Source of the DNA: Paenibacillus thalictri
Lineage (GTDB): Bacteria > Bacillota > Bacilli > Paenibacillales > NBRC-103111
Direction of reading: 5' to 3'
NCBI RefSeq assembly: GCF_004307995.1
Contig: NZ_SIRE01000008.1
Location: 62,001 to 126,000 of the forward strand
DNA length: 64,000 nt
Every line of letters starts with the position of its first letter. The first letter of the stretch is position 1. The notes beneath the pieces are model-generated. The model was not told the origin of the DNA, searched no databases, and saw only the letters and a program-made list of their open reading frames with translations. The translations under genes were made by a program, and so were the position numbers. This document shows positions 54,184-62,472 of this stretch, piece after piece.

Positions 54184-55593
54184 GTGAGTCAAAAACCGAA
54201 CATTTTATTTATTATGTCGGACGATCATGCATCACACGCGATTGGCTGCTACGGCAGCCGGATCAACGAGACTCCGCAGCTTGACCGTATCGCAAGAGAA
54301 GGCATGAGGTTCGACAACTGTTTTTGCACCAATTCGATATGTGCGCCGAGCCGGGCGACGATTTTAACCGGGCAATACAATCATATCAACGGGGTTATGA
54401 CGCTGCGAGACGATCTGGACGGCCGGAGAACAACGTTTCCCAAGCTGCTGCAGCAAGCGGGTTATCAGACCGCGATCATCGGCAAGTGGCATCTAGGCCA
54501 CGGCGGGAACAGCGATCCGACCGGGTTCGATTACTGGAACGTGCTGCCGGAGCAGGGAGTGTACACGAATCCGGAGTTTATCGAGATGGGAGAGAACAGG
54601 CAATACAGCGGTTATGTCACCGAGGTAATTACGGATATGTCGCTGCAGTGGATTCAACAGCGCGATAAAAACAAGCCGTTTATGCTGATGTGCCACCACA
54701 AAGCGCCTCACCGGCCGTGGCAGCCTGCGCCGAAATATGCCGATTTGTACGAAGATGTCCTGATCCCGGAGCCGGATACGTTTGATGACGATTACAGCAA
54801 CCGTGCCAGCGCCGCCGGGGCCGCCCGCATGCGGATCGACCGCGATTTGCAGAAAAAAGACGTGAAGGCCGATCCCCCCGAAGGACTGACGCCGCAACAA
54901 CTCAAAAGCTGGAAATACCAGCGGTATATTAAAGATTATTTGCGTTGCGTGGCCTCCATCGACGAAAGTGTCGGCATGCTGCTTGATTTGCTGGACGAAG
55001 AGGGAATCGCGGACAATACGATCGTTGTATACACTTCCGATCAAGGCTTTTTCCTCGGGGATCACGGCTGGTTTGATAAACGTTTTATGTACGAGGAGTC
55101 GCTGCGTATGCCGCTGCTGATCCGTTACCCGCAAGAAATCCAAGCCGGCTCGATATGTACCGACATGGTATTAAATCTCGATTTCGCTTCCTCTTTCCTT
55201 GATGCGGCGGGTGTTCCCGTTCCGGAGGAGATGCAAGGCAGCAGTATCCGTCCTATCTGGAACGGGGAAACTCCTGAGGATTGGCGGACGTCGATGTATT
55301 ACCGCTATTGGATGCATTTGTCCGGTCATTATATTTATGCCCATTACGGTATACGCACCCATCAGTACAAGCTGATTTATTATTACGCCGATGCGCTGGG
55401 CACAAGCGGTTCGATTGACGAACCAAAGCCGCCGGAATGGGAGCTGTTTGATCTGGAGCGCGATCCTTGCGAGATGAGCAACGTGTATCACGATCCCGAA
55501 TACCGCGAGATTGCCGCCCGGCTGACAGATGAGCTGCACGCGCTGCAGCTTGAAGCTCAAGACAAGCCATACCTGGAGAGGGAACGAGCGTAA
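54184..55593 (+). CDS. Type I sulfatase
   Basis: A 469-residue formylglycine sulfatase, no signal peptide. The metal strand is NILFIMSDDHASH, the activation motif CAPSRATILTG has C53, and IIGKWHLGH and YTSDQGFFLGDHGWFDK follow (Gln instead of His after SD). GTG 54184 is chosen because GGAGGTGA lies 7 bases upstream; ATG 54151 precedes that site. It is the last gene of the importer-oxidoreductase operon, so its product probably desulfates the same imported glycan. Confidence 0.93.
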   Translation: MSQKPNILFIMSDDHASHAIGCYGSRINETPQLDRIAREGMRFDNCFCTNSICAPSRATILTGQYNHINGVMTLRDDLDGRRTTFPKLLQQAGYQTAIIGKWHLGHGGNSDPTGFDYWNVLPEQGVYTNPEFIEMGENRQYSGYVTEVITDMSLQWIQQRDKNKPFMLMCHHKAPHRPWQPAPKYADLYEDVLIPEPDTFDDDYSNRASAAGAARMRIDRDLQKKDVKADPPEGLTPQQLKSWKYQRYIKDYLRCVASIDESVGMLLDLLDEEGIADNTIVVYTSDQGFFLGDHGWFDKRFMYEESLRMPLLIRYPQEIQAGSICTDMVLNLDFASSFLDAAGVPVPEEMQGSSIRPIWNGETPEDWRTSMYYRYWMHLSGHYIYAHYGIRTHQYKLIYYYADALGTSGSIDEPKPPEWELFDLERDPCEMSNVYHDPEYREIAARLTDELHALQLEAQDKPYLERERA

Positions 55594-55638
55594 GCAATCG
55601 TGTTATCCTGCGGTCGAATTTCCATGGGCTGCAGCTTA

Positions 55639-55668
55639 TCCGATCTCGTCATATGTCATCGGACTTCT
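55639..55668 (+). terminator. Weak terminator-like hairpin
   Basis: TCCGAT (55639-55644) pairs with ATCGGA (55658-55663), followed by CTTCTT. Weak, but correctly placed between the sulfatase and the ROK regulator. Confidence 0.35.
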
Positions 55669-55692
55669 TGCGCTAAAGTATCGCCGAAAGTA

Positions 55693-55757
55693 TTGACTTC
55701 TGCGGTTAGTAAGGTAAAATAACTTACGTGGAAGTTTGTAAGTTTTGTTAACTAACC
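55693..55757 (+). promoter_or_regulatory. Promoter and operator array of the ROK regulator
   Basis: TTGACT (55693-55698), a 16-bp spacer and TAAAAT (55715-55720). GTAAG/CTTAC (55709-55713, 55723-55727) flank the -10. A second GTAAG (55738-55742) pairs with the same CTTAC. GGTTAG (55704-55709) and CTAACC (55752-55757) form an outer inverted repeat. This fits autorepression by the ROK protein. Confidence 0.65.
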
Positions 55758-55810
55758 TGAAGTGAGCGATACAATTACCGTACAAAGAAGGTACTGAGAA
55801 GGCCGAGTGA

Positions 55811-57016
55811 ATGCTAACGATGAAGACGATAAGTAAAAACGATATGAAAGAACTTAACCGGCTGAGCATATTAAAAACGATCAGAAGCGGCGTTTGCTCG
55901 CGCGCGGAAATATCCGCCTCGCTGGGCTTAAGCAAACCCGCCGTATCGTCGCTGGTCGACGAGCTGATCAAGGAAGGGCTGGTTGTTGAAACCGGCCGGG
56001 GCGATTCCACGGAAGCCGGAGGCAAGCGGCCGATTCTGCTTGATTTTCAAGCCGATGCGGCGCTGATTGCCGCCGTTTCCTTCAACAACAAACGTTATGA
56101 GGTCGCGTTGACAAATCTGGTCGGCAAAGTGTTGTTTTATGTGAAGAAAAAAATTACTTTGCACAGCGATTACCGCGAGACGATGGACCTGATTGTGCAG
56201 GATATCCGCCAATTGACGGATAAGGCACGTGAACAAGGCATTCAGCAGCCTGTTGTCGCTTGCGGCATGGCCATTCGCGGGCTTGTTGATACGAAGCGGG
56301 GAATGATGCGTTACTCCGCAGCTATTCCGTGGATCGACGCGCCGATCGGCGATTACATGGGTGAACGTCTGGGTATCCCGATTTTTCTCGAAAACGACGC
56401 CCGGGCTGGCACTTACGCCGAGCTGCTGCACGGCAACGGCACGTACAGGGACGCGTTGGTATGCGTCAGCGTTGGGCTCGGGATCGGGACGGGAGTTGTT
56501 ATCAACAATGAGGTATACCGGGGAGCTTTTGACGCCGCAGTCAATTTGGCGCACTCGACCATCGATCATGCCGGCCCTCTTTGCCGTTGCGGCAATCGCG
56601 GCTGCTGGGACGCGTTGGCGTCGCTTACCGCTTTTGGCGAAGAGCTGTCGCGCCGGGACGGGAAATACGCCGAGCTTGATTTTGACGCCGCTTTGCGCAT
56701 GTACCGCGAGGGAGATCCCGCCATTGCCGATGTATTGTTCAATTACACCGGTTATTGGCTTGGGGTAGGGATCGCCAACATTTTAAACGTGTTTAACCCG
56801 GAGCAGGTGATTATCCAAGGCGAGATTACAAACGCCGGCCCGGAGCTGGAACGGAAAATCGTCGAGGTCGTCCAATCAAGGGCGCTGCCGGCCGTCGCTG
56901 CCGGGGTGAAGATCGGGTTCTCCGAGAACTCCGCGCAGCTGCAGGTCAGAGGGGCGGCGGCAGTGATCGGCAAGCACTTTTTTTCCGAAACATACCATCG
57001 CGTCATTTGGAAATAA
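55811..57016 (+). CDS. ROK family transcriptional repressor (NagC/XylR type)
   Basis: A 401-residue regulator. An N-terminal winged helix (SRAEISASLGLSKPAVSSLV) is joined to a ROK kinase-like domain with the zinc motif LCRCGNRGCWDAL. The Asp of ENDAR is still present, as often in regulators. It heads the amino-sugar module (DUF4432, NagB, oxidoreductases, ROK kinase) and has its own operator-rich promoter. A sugar or sugar phosphate of that pathway is the likely inducer. ATG 55820 is an alternative start. Confidence 0.9.
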   Translation: MLTMKTISKNDMKELNRLSILKTIRSGVCSRAEISASLGLSKPAVSSLVDELIKEGLVVETGRGDSTEAGGKRPILLDFQADAALIAAVSFNNKRYEVALTNLVGKVLFYVKKKITLHSDYRETMDLIVQDIRQLTDKAREQGIQQPVVACGMAIRGLVDTKRGMMRYSAAIPWIDAPIGDYMGERLGIPIFLENDARAGTYAELLHGNGTYRDALVCVSVGLGIGTGVVINNEVYRGAFDAAVNLAHSTIDHAGPLCRCGNRGCWDALASLTAFGEELSRRDGKYAELDFDAALRMYREGDPAIADVLFNYTGYWLGVGIANILNVFNPEQVIIQGEITNAGPELERKIVEVVQSRALPAVAAGVKIGFSENSAQLQVRGAAAVIGKHFFSETYHRVIWK

Positions 57017-57040
57017 ATTATGCAGCTAAGGAGTGGGATG

Positions 57041-58090
57041 ATGCCGGGAGTTTACGGTTTGCACGATAAAGAGCAATTGATTGAACATATCGCGGATATT
57101 CGCCAACTGGCCGGCTTTCAGCGCACGGAACTGCTGCAGGGCAAAGGCCGGGGCAATGAGGTTATTCAGGTGCGCAACGGTTCGGGTTTGCAGTTTCAAA
57201 TCGCGGTAAGCCGGGCCTTCGATATCGGGATGTGCGAGTTGTTTGGCATACCGCTGGCTTGGATGTCGCAGAACGGGCCGGTCGCTCCATACTTTTACGA
57301 AAAAGACGATTGGAACCGCAGCTTTGAAGGCGGTTTGCTGGCTACCTGCGGCCTGGCTACGATGGGCAAGCCAAGCGTAGACGAGGGGCGGGCGTTTGGT
57401 CCGCACGGGCGCATTTCCTCCACGCCGGCCGAGCTGCTGCAGGCGGAAGGGCGCTGGGACGATGAAGGACGTTACGAGCTCATATTTCGCGGTATCATGC
57501 GCGAAAGTACGGCAACCGGCGAAAATCTGGTCCTGGAGCGCACCATTGTGACCCGGCTTGGTGAAAACCGGATTTATTTGACCGATACGGTCACAAACGC
57601 ATCACATCAGCCGGCCGTGCATTTGATGATGCACCATTTTAACTTCGGATTTCCGCTGATCGGGGAAAACTGCTCCATCGACATCCCGCCGGGTCCCAAA
57701 AGATGGATCAACGGGCAAGGCGCGACAGACGGCTGGAACGGGTTTCCCGCACCGCTGGAGTGCGGTCAGCCGACCGTAATGGTTCACGAGGATGTGCAGC
57801 CGGATCACGAAGGCGGCGTTCAAGTACAAATCAGCAATCGCATTTGGCATAACGGCCTGGCGCACAAGCTGCGGGTCAAGCTCCATTACGATAAAGCGGC
57901 AAGTCCGTATTTGACGCAATGGAAACATCCCGGCAAAGGCGTCTATGTGCTGGGTATTGAGCCGGGCAATGCGACTACCGAAGGGCGGGCCGTTCACCGC
58001 GAACGGGGAACGCTGCCGATGCTTGCTCCGGGAGAGCGGAAAACGTACACATTTTGCATCGAAGCGCAATTGGAAGCAATTTTAACATAA
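57041..58090 (+). CDS. DUF4432 aldose-1-epimerase-like protein
   Basis: A 349-residue beta-sandwich protein of the galactose-mutarotase superfamily. Signs include SRAFDIGMCELFGIPLAW near the N-terminus, the HHFNFGFPLIG block with the conserved His, and GIEPGNATTEGR near the C-terminus. Members are thought to interconvert sugar anomers. AAGGAG is 7 bases before ATG 57041, which I prefer to ATG 57038 or an earlier ATG. It lies between the ROK repressor and NagB. Confidence 0.83.
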   Translation: MPGVYGLHDKEQLIEHIADIRQLAGFQRTELLQGKGRGNEVIQVRNGSGLQFQIAVSRAFDIGMCELFGIPLAWMSQNGPVAPYFYEKDDWNRSFEGGLLATCGLATMGKPSVDEGRAFGPHGRISSTPAELLQAEGRWDDEGRYELIFRGIMRESTATGENLVLERTIVTRLGENRIYLTDTVTNASHQPAVHLMMHHFNFGFPLIGENCSIDIPPGPKRWINGQGATDGWNGFPAPLECGQPTVMVHEDVQPDHEGGVQVQISNRIWHNGLAHKLRVKLHYDKAASPYLTQWKHPGKGVYVLGIEPGNATTEGRAVHRERGTLPMLAPGERKTYTFCIEAQLEAILT

Positions 58091-58155
58091 CTAACGGGAC
58101 ATTGCGGCGAATATGAAGCGATGTTGAGAATCAACTGGACAGGCAGGTAAATCAT

Positions 58156-58917
58156 ATGAACGATGTATATCAGGATCAGCAGAACATGGCGACACATACG
58201 CCGAATCTTATCGTTACCGAGGATTACGCAGCCATGTCGCGTATTGCATGCGACATCGTGATGGGCCAGCTGGCGCAGCGCCCGGACAGCGTGTTGGGGT
58301 TGGCGACCGGCGGGACTCCGGTCGGCTTGTACGCGCAGCTGTGCGACCGACACGCGGATTTGTCGCGGACGGCGGTGTTTAACTTGGACGAGTATTACCC
58401 GCTTTCCCGGCAGCATCCGCAAAGCTTTTACCAATTTATGAAGCAGCACGTATATGACTCATTAAAGCCGCTCAGCTGGGATATTCCAGACGGGGAAGCT
58501 GACGATATAATCCGGGAATGCGCGCGTTACGAAACCGCTATCCGCGAGTCGGGCGGACTTGATCTGCAGGTGCTAGGCGTCGGCCGCAACGGGCACATAG
58601 GCTTTAATGAGCCGGGTACGTCTTTTGCCTCGCGCACTCGTCTCGTTTCGCTCAAACAAGAGACAGTGGAAGACAATGCGCGTTTTTTCGAGAACGCCAG
58701 CCTTGTTCCGCTGCAAGCCGTTACGATGGGGATCGCGACCATTCTGGAAGCGAAATCGATTATGCTGTTGGCAAGCGGGAGCGCAAAGGCGGAGGCGCTG
58801 CGCCAGTTGTTTTACGGCCGAGTATCAACAGAGGTGCCGGTGACGGCACTGCGCTTGCATCCGAACGTTCATGTTATCGCCGACAGGCAAGCGGCAGCTT
58901 TGCTGAGCGTGAAGTGA
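58156..58917 (+). CDS. nagB: Glucosamine-6-phosphate deaminase
   Basis: A 253-residue enzyme that converts glucosamine 6-phosphate to fructose 6-phosphate and ammonia. Motifs are LATGGTPVGLY (phosphate binding), NLDEYYPL with D78, and GVGRNGHIGFNEPG with H147 and E152. It lacks the long C-terminal allosteric tail of the enterobacterial enzyme, as in Bacillus. No nagA deacetylase is present in the window. Co-location with a ROK repressor and a ROK kinase supports amino-sugar catabolism. Confidence 0.93.
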   Translation: MNDVYQDQQNMATHTPNLIVTEDYAAMSRIACDIVMGQLAQRPDSVLGLATGGTPVGLYAQLCDRHADLSRTAVFNLDEYYPLSRQHPQSFYQFMKQHVYDSLKPLSWDIPDGEADDIIRECARYETAIRESGGLDLQVLGVGRNGHIGFNEPGTSFASRTRLVSLKQETVEDNARFFENASLVPLQAVTMGIATILEAKSIMLLASGSAKAEALRQLFYGRVSTEVPVTALRLHPNVHVIADRQAAALLSVK

Positions 58918-58923
58918 TCTCGC

Positions 58924-58938
58924 TTCAGCTTCGCTGAA
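58924..58938 (+). other. Small hairpin after nagB
   Basis: TTCAGC (58924-58929) pairs with GCTGAA (58933-58938). There is no T-run, so it is probably not a terminator. The gap to the next gene is 155 bases with no promoter I can defend. Confidence 0.35.
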
Positions 58939-59072
58939 CATCGGGGAATCGGACGGAACTCTGCCCACCTGATTCAAGCCCGCCTATAAAGGGAGGCCGC
59001 TGAAAAAGTAGCGAAGTGAGCGAAATGATTGTGGAGAAGCGCCAGCTTTTCGGATAAAGGAGGGTGCCCGAA

Positions 59073-60176
59073 ATGGAAAAGGAGTTGCGGGTCGGCATCA
59101 TCGGCTGCGGCGGGATTGCCCATGCCAAACATATGCCCAGCCTGGCCAAACTGCCGCAGGTCAGCTTGGCGGCATTCGCCAACCGCACGGAAGATAAGGC
59201 CCGGCAGGCCGCACAAACGTTTGGTTCAACCGATGCGAAAGTATTTTCCGACTACCGCCGGTTGCTCGAAGACCGTACGATTGATGTCGTTCATGTTTGC
59301 ACCGCTAACGATACACATGCGGAAATTACGATTGCGGCTTTGGAAGCGGGCAAACATGTGATGTGCGAAAAACCGATGGCCAAGACGTCGGCCGATGCGC
59401 GGAGAATGGTGGAGGCGGCGAAACGTTCGGGCAAAAAGCTGACGGTCAGCTACAATAATCGCTATCGTCCCGATTCGCAATATTTGTACCGGATGTGCCG
59501 GGGCGGCGATTTGGGCCATATTTATATGGGCAAAGCCCATGCGCTGCGCCGCCGGGGAGTTCCGACGTGGGGGGCTTTCCTCGATAAAGAGAAGCAAGGC
59601 GGAGGGCCGCTGCTGGATATAGGCACCCATTCGCTGGATTTGGCGTTGTGGCTGATGGATAACTATAAGCCGAAAAAAGTGCTGGGCAGCGCGTTTTATC
59701 AACTCGGGAAGATGGCCGATGCGGCCAATCCGTACGGGTCGTGGGACCCTTCACGGTTCACGGTCGAAGATTCGGCGCTTGCGATGATTACGATGGAGAA
59801 CGGGGCGACGGTGACACTGGAGGCCAGTTGGGCGTTAAACATCGTGCGCGACGGAACGGCGAAAGTCACTTTATGCGGCACGGATGCCGGAGCCGACATG
59901 TGGGACGGATTGACGATCAACGGCGAAAAGTACGGAAAGTTGTATACGACGCGTATTCATCTGCAAAACGAAGGTATTCCTTTCTACCAAACCCGCGAAG
60001 AAAGTCCGGCGGAGCTGGAAGCCCGCCTCTGGATCGAAGCGCTGATTAACGGTAAAGATCCCGTTGTCAAACCGGAGCAGGCGCTTATCGTGCAGCAAAT
60101 ACTCGAAGCGATTTATGTTTCGGCCGAGACTGGGGAAGCGGTGACGTTGTCAGGCGGCAGTGAGGAAAAGGTTTAA
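59073..60176 (+). CDS. Gfo/Idh/MocA oxidoreductase, cassette 2 type A
   Basis: A 367-residue paralogue of the protein encoded at 51025. It has dinucleotide loop GIIGCGGIA, catalytic Lys in CEKPMAK, and Asp/His in PLLDIGTHSLD. Long identical blocks with the first copy include DVVHVCTANDTHAE and DKEKQGGGPL (one substitution). AAAGGAGGG precedes ATG 59073; GTG 59064 overlaps the ribosome site. It begins the second A-B-C cassette within the NagB module. Confidence 0.9.
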   Translation: MEKELRVGIIGCGGIAHAKHMPSLAKLPQVSLAAFANRTEDKARQAAQTFGSTDAKVFSDYRRLLEDRTIDVVHVCTANDTHAEITIAALEAGKHVMCEKPMAKTSADARRMVEAAKRSGKKLTVSYNNRYRPDSQYLYRMCRGGDLGHIYMGKAHALRRRGVPTWGAFLDKEKQGGGPLLDIGTHSLDLALWLMDNYKPKKVLGSAFYQLGKMADAANPYGSWDPSRFTVEDSALAMITMENGATVTLEASWALNIVRDGTAKVTLCGTDAGADMWDGLTINGEKYGKLYTTRIHLQNEGIPFYQTREESPAELEARLWIEALINGKDPVVKPEQALIVQQILEAIYVSAETGEAVTLSGGSEEKV

Positions 60177-60208
60177 TTCCGCAACAACGCAAGTTAAGGG
60201 GGATGACT

Positions 60209-61360
60209 ATGATCCAAATAGCTATGGCCGGAGCCGGTGCAGCCGGGATGAGGTATACACAGCATTTGCTGAAAACGGGCCAAGCGCAAATCGCCGGCAT
60301 ATTTGACGAAACACAAGAAGCGGCAGCAGAGTTGGCAGCACATTGCGGATGCTCTGTGTTTGCTTCGCTGGAGGCGTTATTGGAAGCGGTGCCCGAGGGA
60401 GTTGTCTTTGTCTGCTCCAGACAACCGGAAAACAAGGCGCGCCACGTGATACAGGCATTGCAGCAAGGACGGCATGTGATTGCCGAACTGCCGGCCGCTT
60501 CCCGGCTGCAGGATGTGCGGGACATGTTGGCAGCCGCCGGGCCAAGCGCCAAGCGCCTGCTGTTTACGAACCCGGAACGGTTTTATTTTCATAACGCCGA
60601 TGTGAAAAAACGCATCGCAGGCGGTGCGATTGGCAGCATCGGCATGATCAACGCCAAACGTTACAGCCCGCTGCCGTCCGAACATGCCGATTCCATCTCG
60701 TATGGCGCCGCCTCGGATGATTCGGTTTCGCTGTCGCCGGCTATCCAGCCGGGCGCCAATCAAGCGGCATGGACGGACAGTATCCGCTGGTCGAACGGCC
60801 AGCAGGAACCCGAAGGACAAGAAGCTCCGGCCGGCGCTTTATACCGGCTCGCTTTGTCCGATATCGGCCATCTTCGCTGGATCGCGGGGGATGTGGCCAG
60901 CGTCTACGCGATGCGCACGGTGGCCGAAGGTTTGGATTACGTCCTGGTGACACTGAAATTCCAATGCGGAGCGATCGCCAACATCGAAGCTTATTGGGGT
61001 TATCCCGGGGGATACGTATCCGCTGCCGAGTATGCCGGCCCCAAAGGCGTGATCCGTTATGATAGCCGTAAAACAAACGCGCTTTCCATCCATAAAACGG
61101 GGCATGCGGGCGCACACGCGCAGGCCAAACACCAAAGCAGTCCGTCATTCCGCGACCCCGAGGTAGCCGAATTTACTCATTTGTTAAGCTGCATAACGGA
61201 TAGCCAACAGCCGGTGTCAACGGCGGCGGATGTGCTCGAAACGTTGAAGGTGACGGATGCGGCGTTACAGTCGATTCGGAGCGGGCAGCCGGTAGAGATG
61301 GCGGCGTTTGCTGCTGCTGATCAACTTGATGATGGGAAGGGGGATGGCGAACGTGCGTAA
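60209..61360 (+). CDS. Gfo/Idh/MocA-like protein lacking catalytic residues, cassette 2 type B
   Basis: A 383-residue paralogue of the protein encoded at 52116. Nucleotide loop AGAGAAG is intact. The EKP motif is replaced by AELPAASR (L94 at the Lys position). Counting back from the shared LRW, the catalytic Asp and His are R213 and S217 (YRLALSDIGHLRW). It is therefore a probable non-catalytic partner. ATG 60209 has AAGGGGG six bases upstream; ATG 60203 is too close. It overlaps the type-C gene by 17 bases. Confidence 0.85.
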   Translation: MIQIAMAGAGAAGMRYTQHLLKTGQAQIAGIFDETQEAAAELAAHCGCSVFASLEALLEAVPEGVVFVCSRQPENKARHVIQALQQGRHVIAELPAASRLQDVRDMLAAAGPSAKRLLFTNPERFYFHNADVKKRIAGGAIGSIGMINAKRYSPLPSEHADSISYGAASDDSVSLSPAIQPGANQAAWTDSIRWSNGQQEPEGQEAPAGALYRLALSDIGHLRWIAGDVASVYAMRTVAEGLDYVLVTLKFQCGAIANIEAYWGYPGGYVSAAEYAGPKGVIRYDSRKTNALSIHKTGHAGAHAQAKHQSSPSFRDPEVAEFTHLLSCITDSQQPVSTAADVLETLKVTDAALQSIRSGQPVEMAAFAAADQLDDGKGDGERA

Positions 61361-62336
61361 ACTGAAGATCGGCATGATCAGCTTTGCTCATCTCCATGCT
61401 GTCAGTTATTTGCAGGCATTGGCGCAGCGCAGCGACGTGGAACTGACGGGCATTGCCGATGAAAACAAAGAGCGGGTGGAGCCGTACATCCGGCAGTACG
61501 GGCTTCCTTATTACGCCGACTATCGCGAACTGCTGGCCGGCGACGCCGATGCGGTCATCATCAGTTCGGAAAATGCCCGCCACGCCGAGCTGACCATCGC
61601 CGCAGCCAAACGCCAAAAACACGTGTTGTGCGAAAAGCCGCTGGGCCTTTCCAAAGATGAGATGCGTCAAATGATCGCAGCGTGCGAGGAAAACGGCGTG
61701 CAACTGATGACTTCTTTTCCGAACCGTTACATTCCGATGGTTGTAGAAGCCAAACAGGCGATCGAACGTGGCGAGATCGGCCGGGTGGTGGCGGTGAAAG
61801 CGACCAATAAAGGGGAGATGATCGGCGGTTGGTTTAATGACCGCACATTGTCCGGAGGCGGAGCGGTGATCGACCATACGGTACATGTGATGGATTTGTT
61901 GAACTGGATCCTCCGCTCCCAAGCGTTGGAGGTATACGCGGAGTCGGGCAGCTTGTTTCACGGCGCCGATATCGACGACGCGGGTATGGTGCATGTGAAA
62001 TTTGCCAACGGGGTTATTGCCGCCCTTGATGCAAGCTGGTCGCGAACACATCCTTTTCCGTATAAACGCGACTTGACGATGGAAGTAATTGGCACGGATG
62101 GCGTCATCTCTTTTGATTATTTTGCCCAAATCAACGAGATTTATAGCGCAACGACCGATCATGCGGAGTGGAGTTATTGGGGCGACAATAAAGACGAACT
62201 GCTGATCGACGATTTTATTAGCTGCATCAGAGAAAACCGGCCGGTGGCCATTACCGGGGAAGACGGCTATAATTCCACCGTTATTGCGCTAGCCGCATAC
62301 GAGTCGATTCGCTTGAAAAAGCCGGTCCGCTTATAA
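61344..62336 (+). CDS. Gfo/Idh/MocA oxidoreductase, cassette 2 type C
   Basis: A 330-residue paralogue of the protein encoded at 53129. It has the same altered loop, GMISFAHLHA, and keeps the catalytic set: Lys in CEKPLGLS, Asp and His in AVIDHTVHVMD. Shared blocks include LNWILRS and VYAESGSLFH. ATG 61344 follows GGGAAGGGGG. It completes the second cassette, followed by a ROK kinase. Confidence 0.88.
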   Translation: MANVRKLKIGMISFAHLHAVSYLQALAQRSDVELTGIADENKERVEPYIRQYGLPYYADYRELLAGDADAVIISSENARHAELTIAAAKRQKHVLCEKPLGLSKDEMRQMIAACEENGVQLMTSFPNRYIPMVVEAKQAIERGEIGRVVAVKATNKGEMIGGWFNDRTLSGGGAVIDHTVHVMDLLNWILRSQALEVYAESGSLFHGADIDDAGMVHVKFANGVIAALDASWSRTHPFPYKRDLTMEVIGTDGVISFDYFAQINEIYSATTDHAEWSYWGDNKDELLIDDFISCIRENRPVAITGEDGYNSTVIALAAYESIRLKKPVRL

Positions 62337-62376
62337 AGCGGATCGGATGGCAAACACGGATCAGCGGGCGGAAAAG

Positions 62377-62410
62377 GGGCGGAATACTTGGCATCCGCTA
62401 GGATCCGCCC
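62377..62410 (+). other. Intercistronic hairpin before the ROK kinase
   Basis: GGGCGGA (62377-62383) pairs with TCCGCCC (62404-62410). No T-run follows, so it may be an RNA processing or stability element rather than a terminator. Confidence 0.4.
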
Positions 62411-62472
62411 TGTTAGAAGAATGTTCAATCCGCAAACAAGAATACATGCGATATCGGGGGAGGGAACACATT

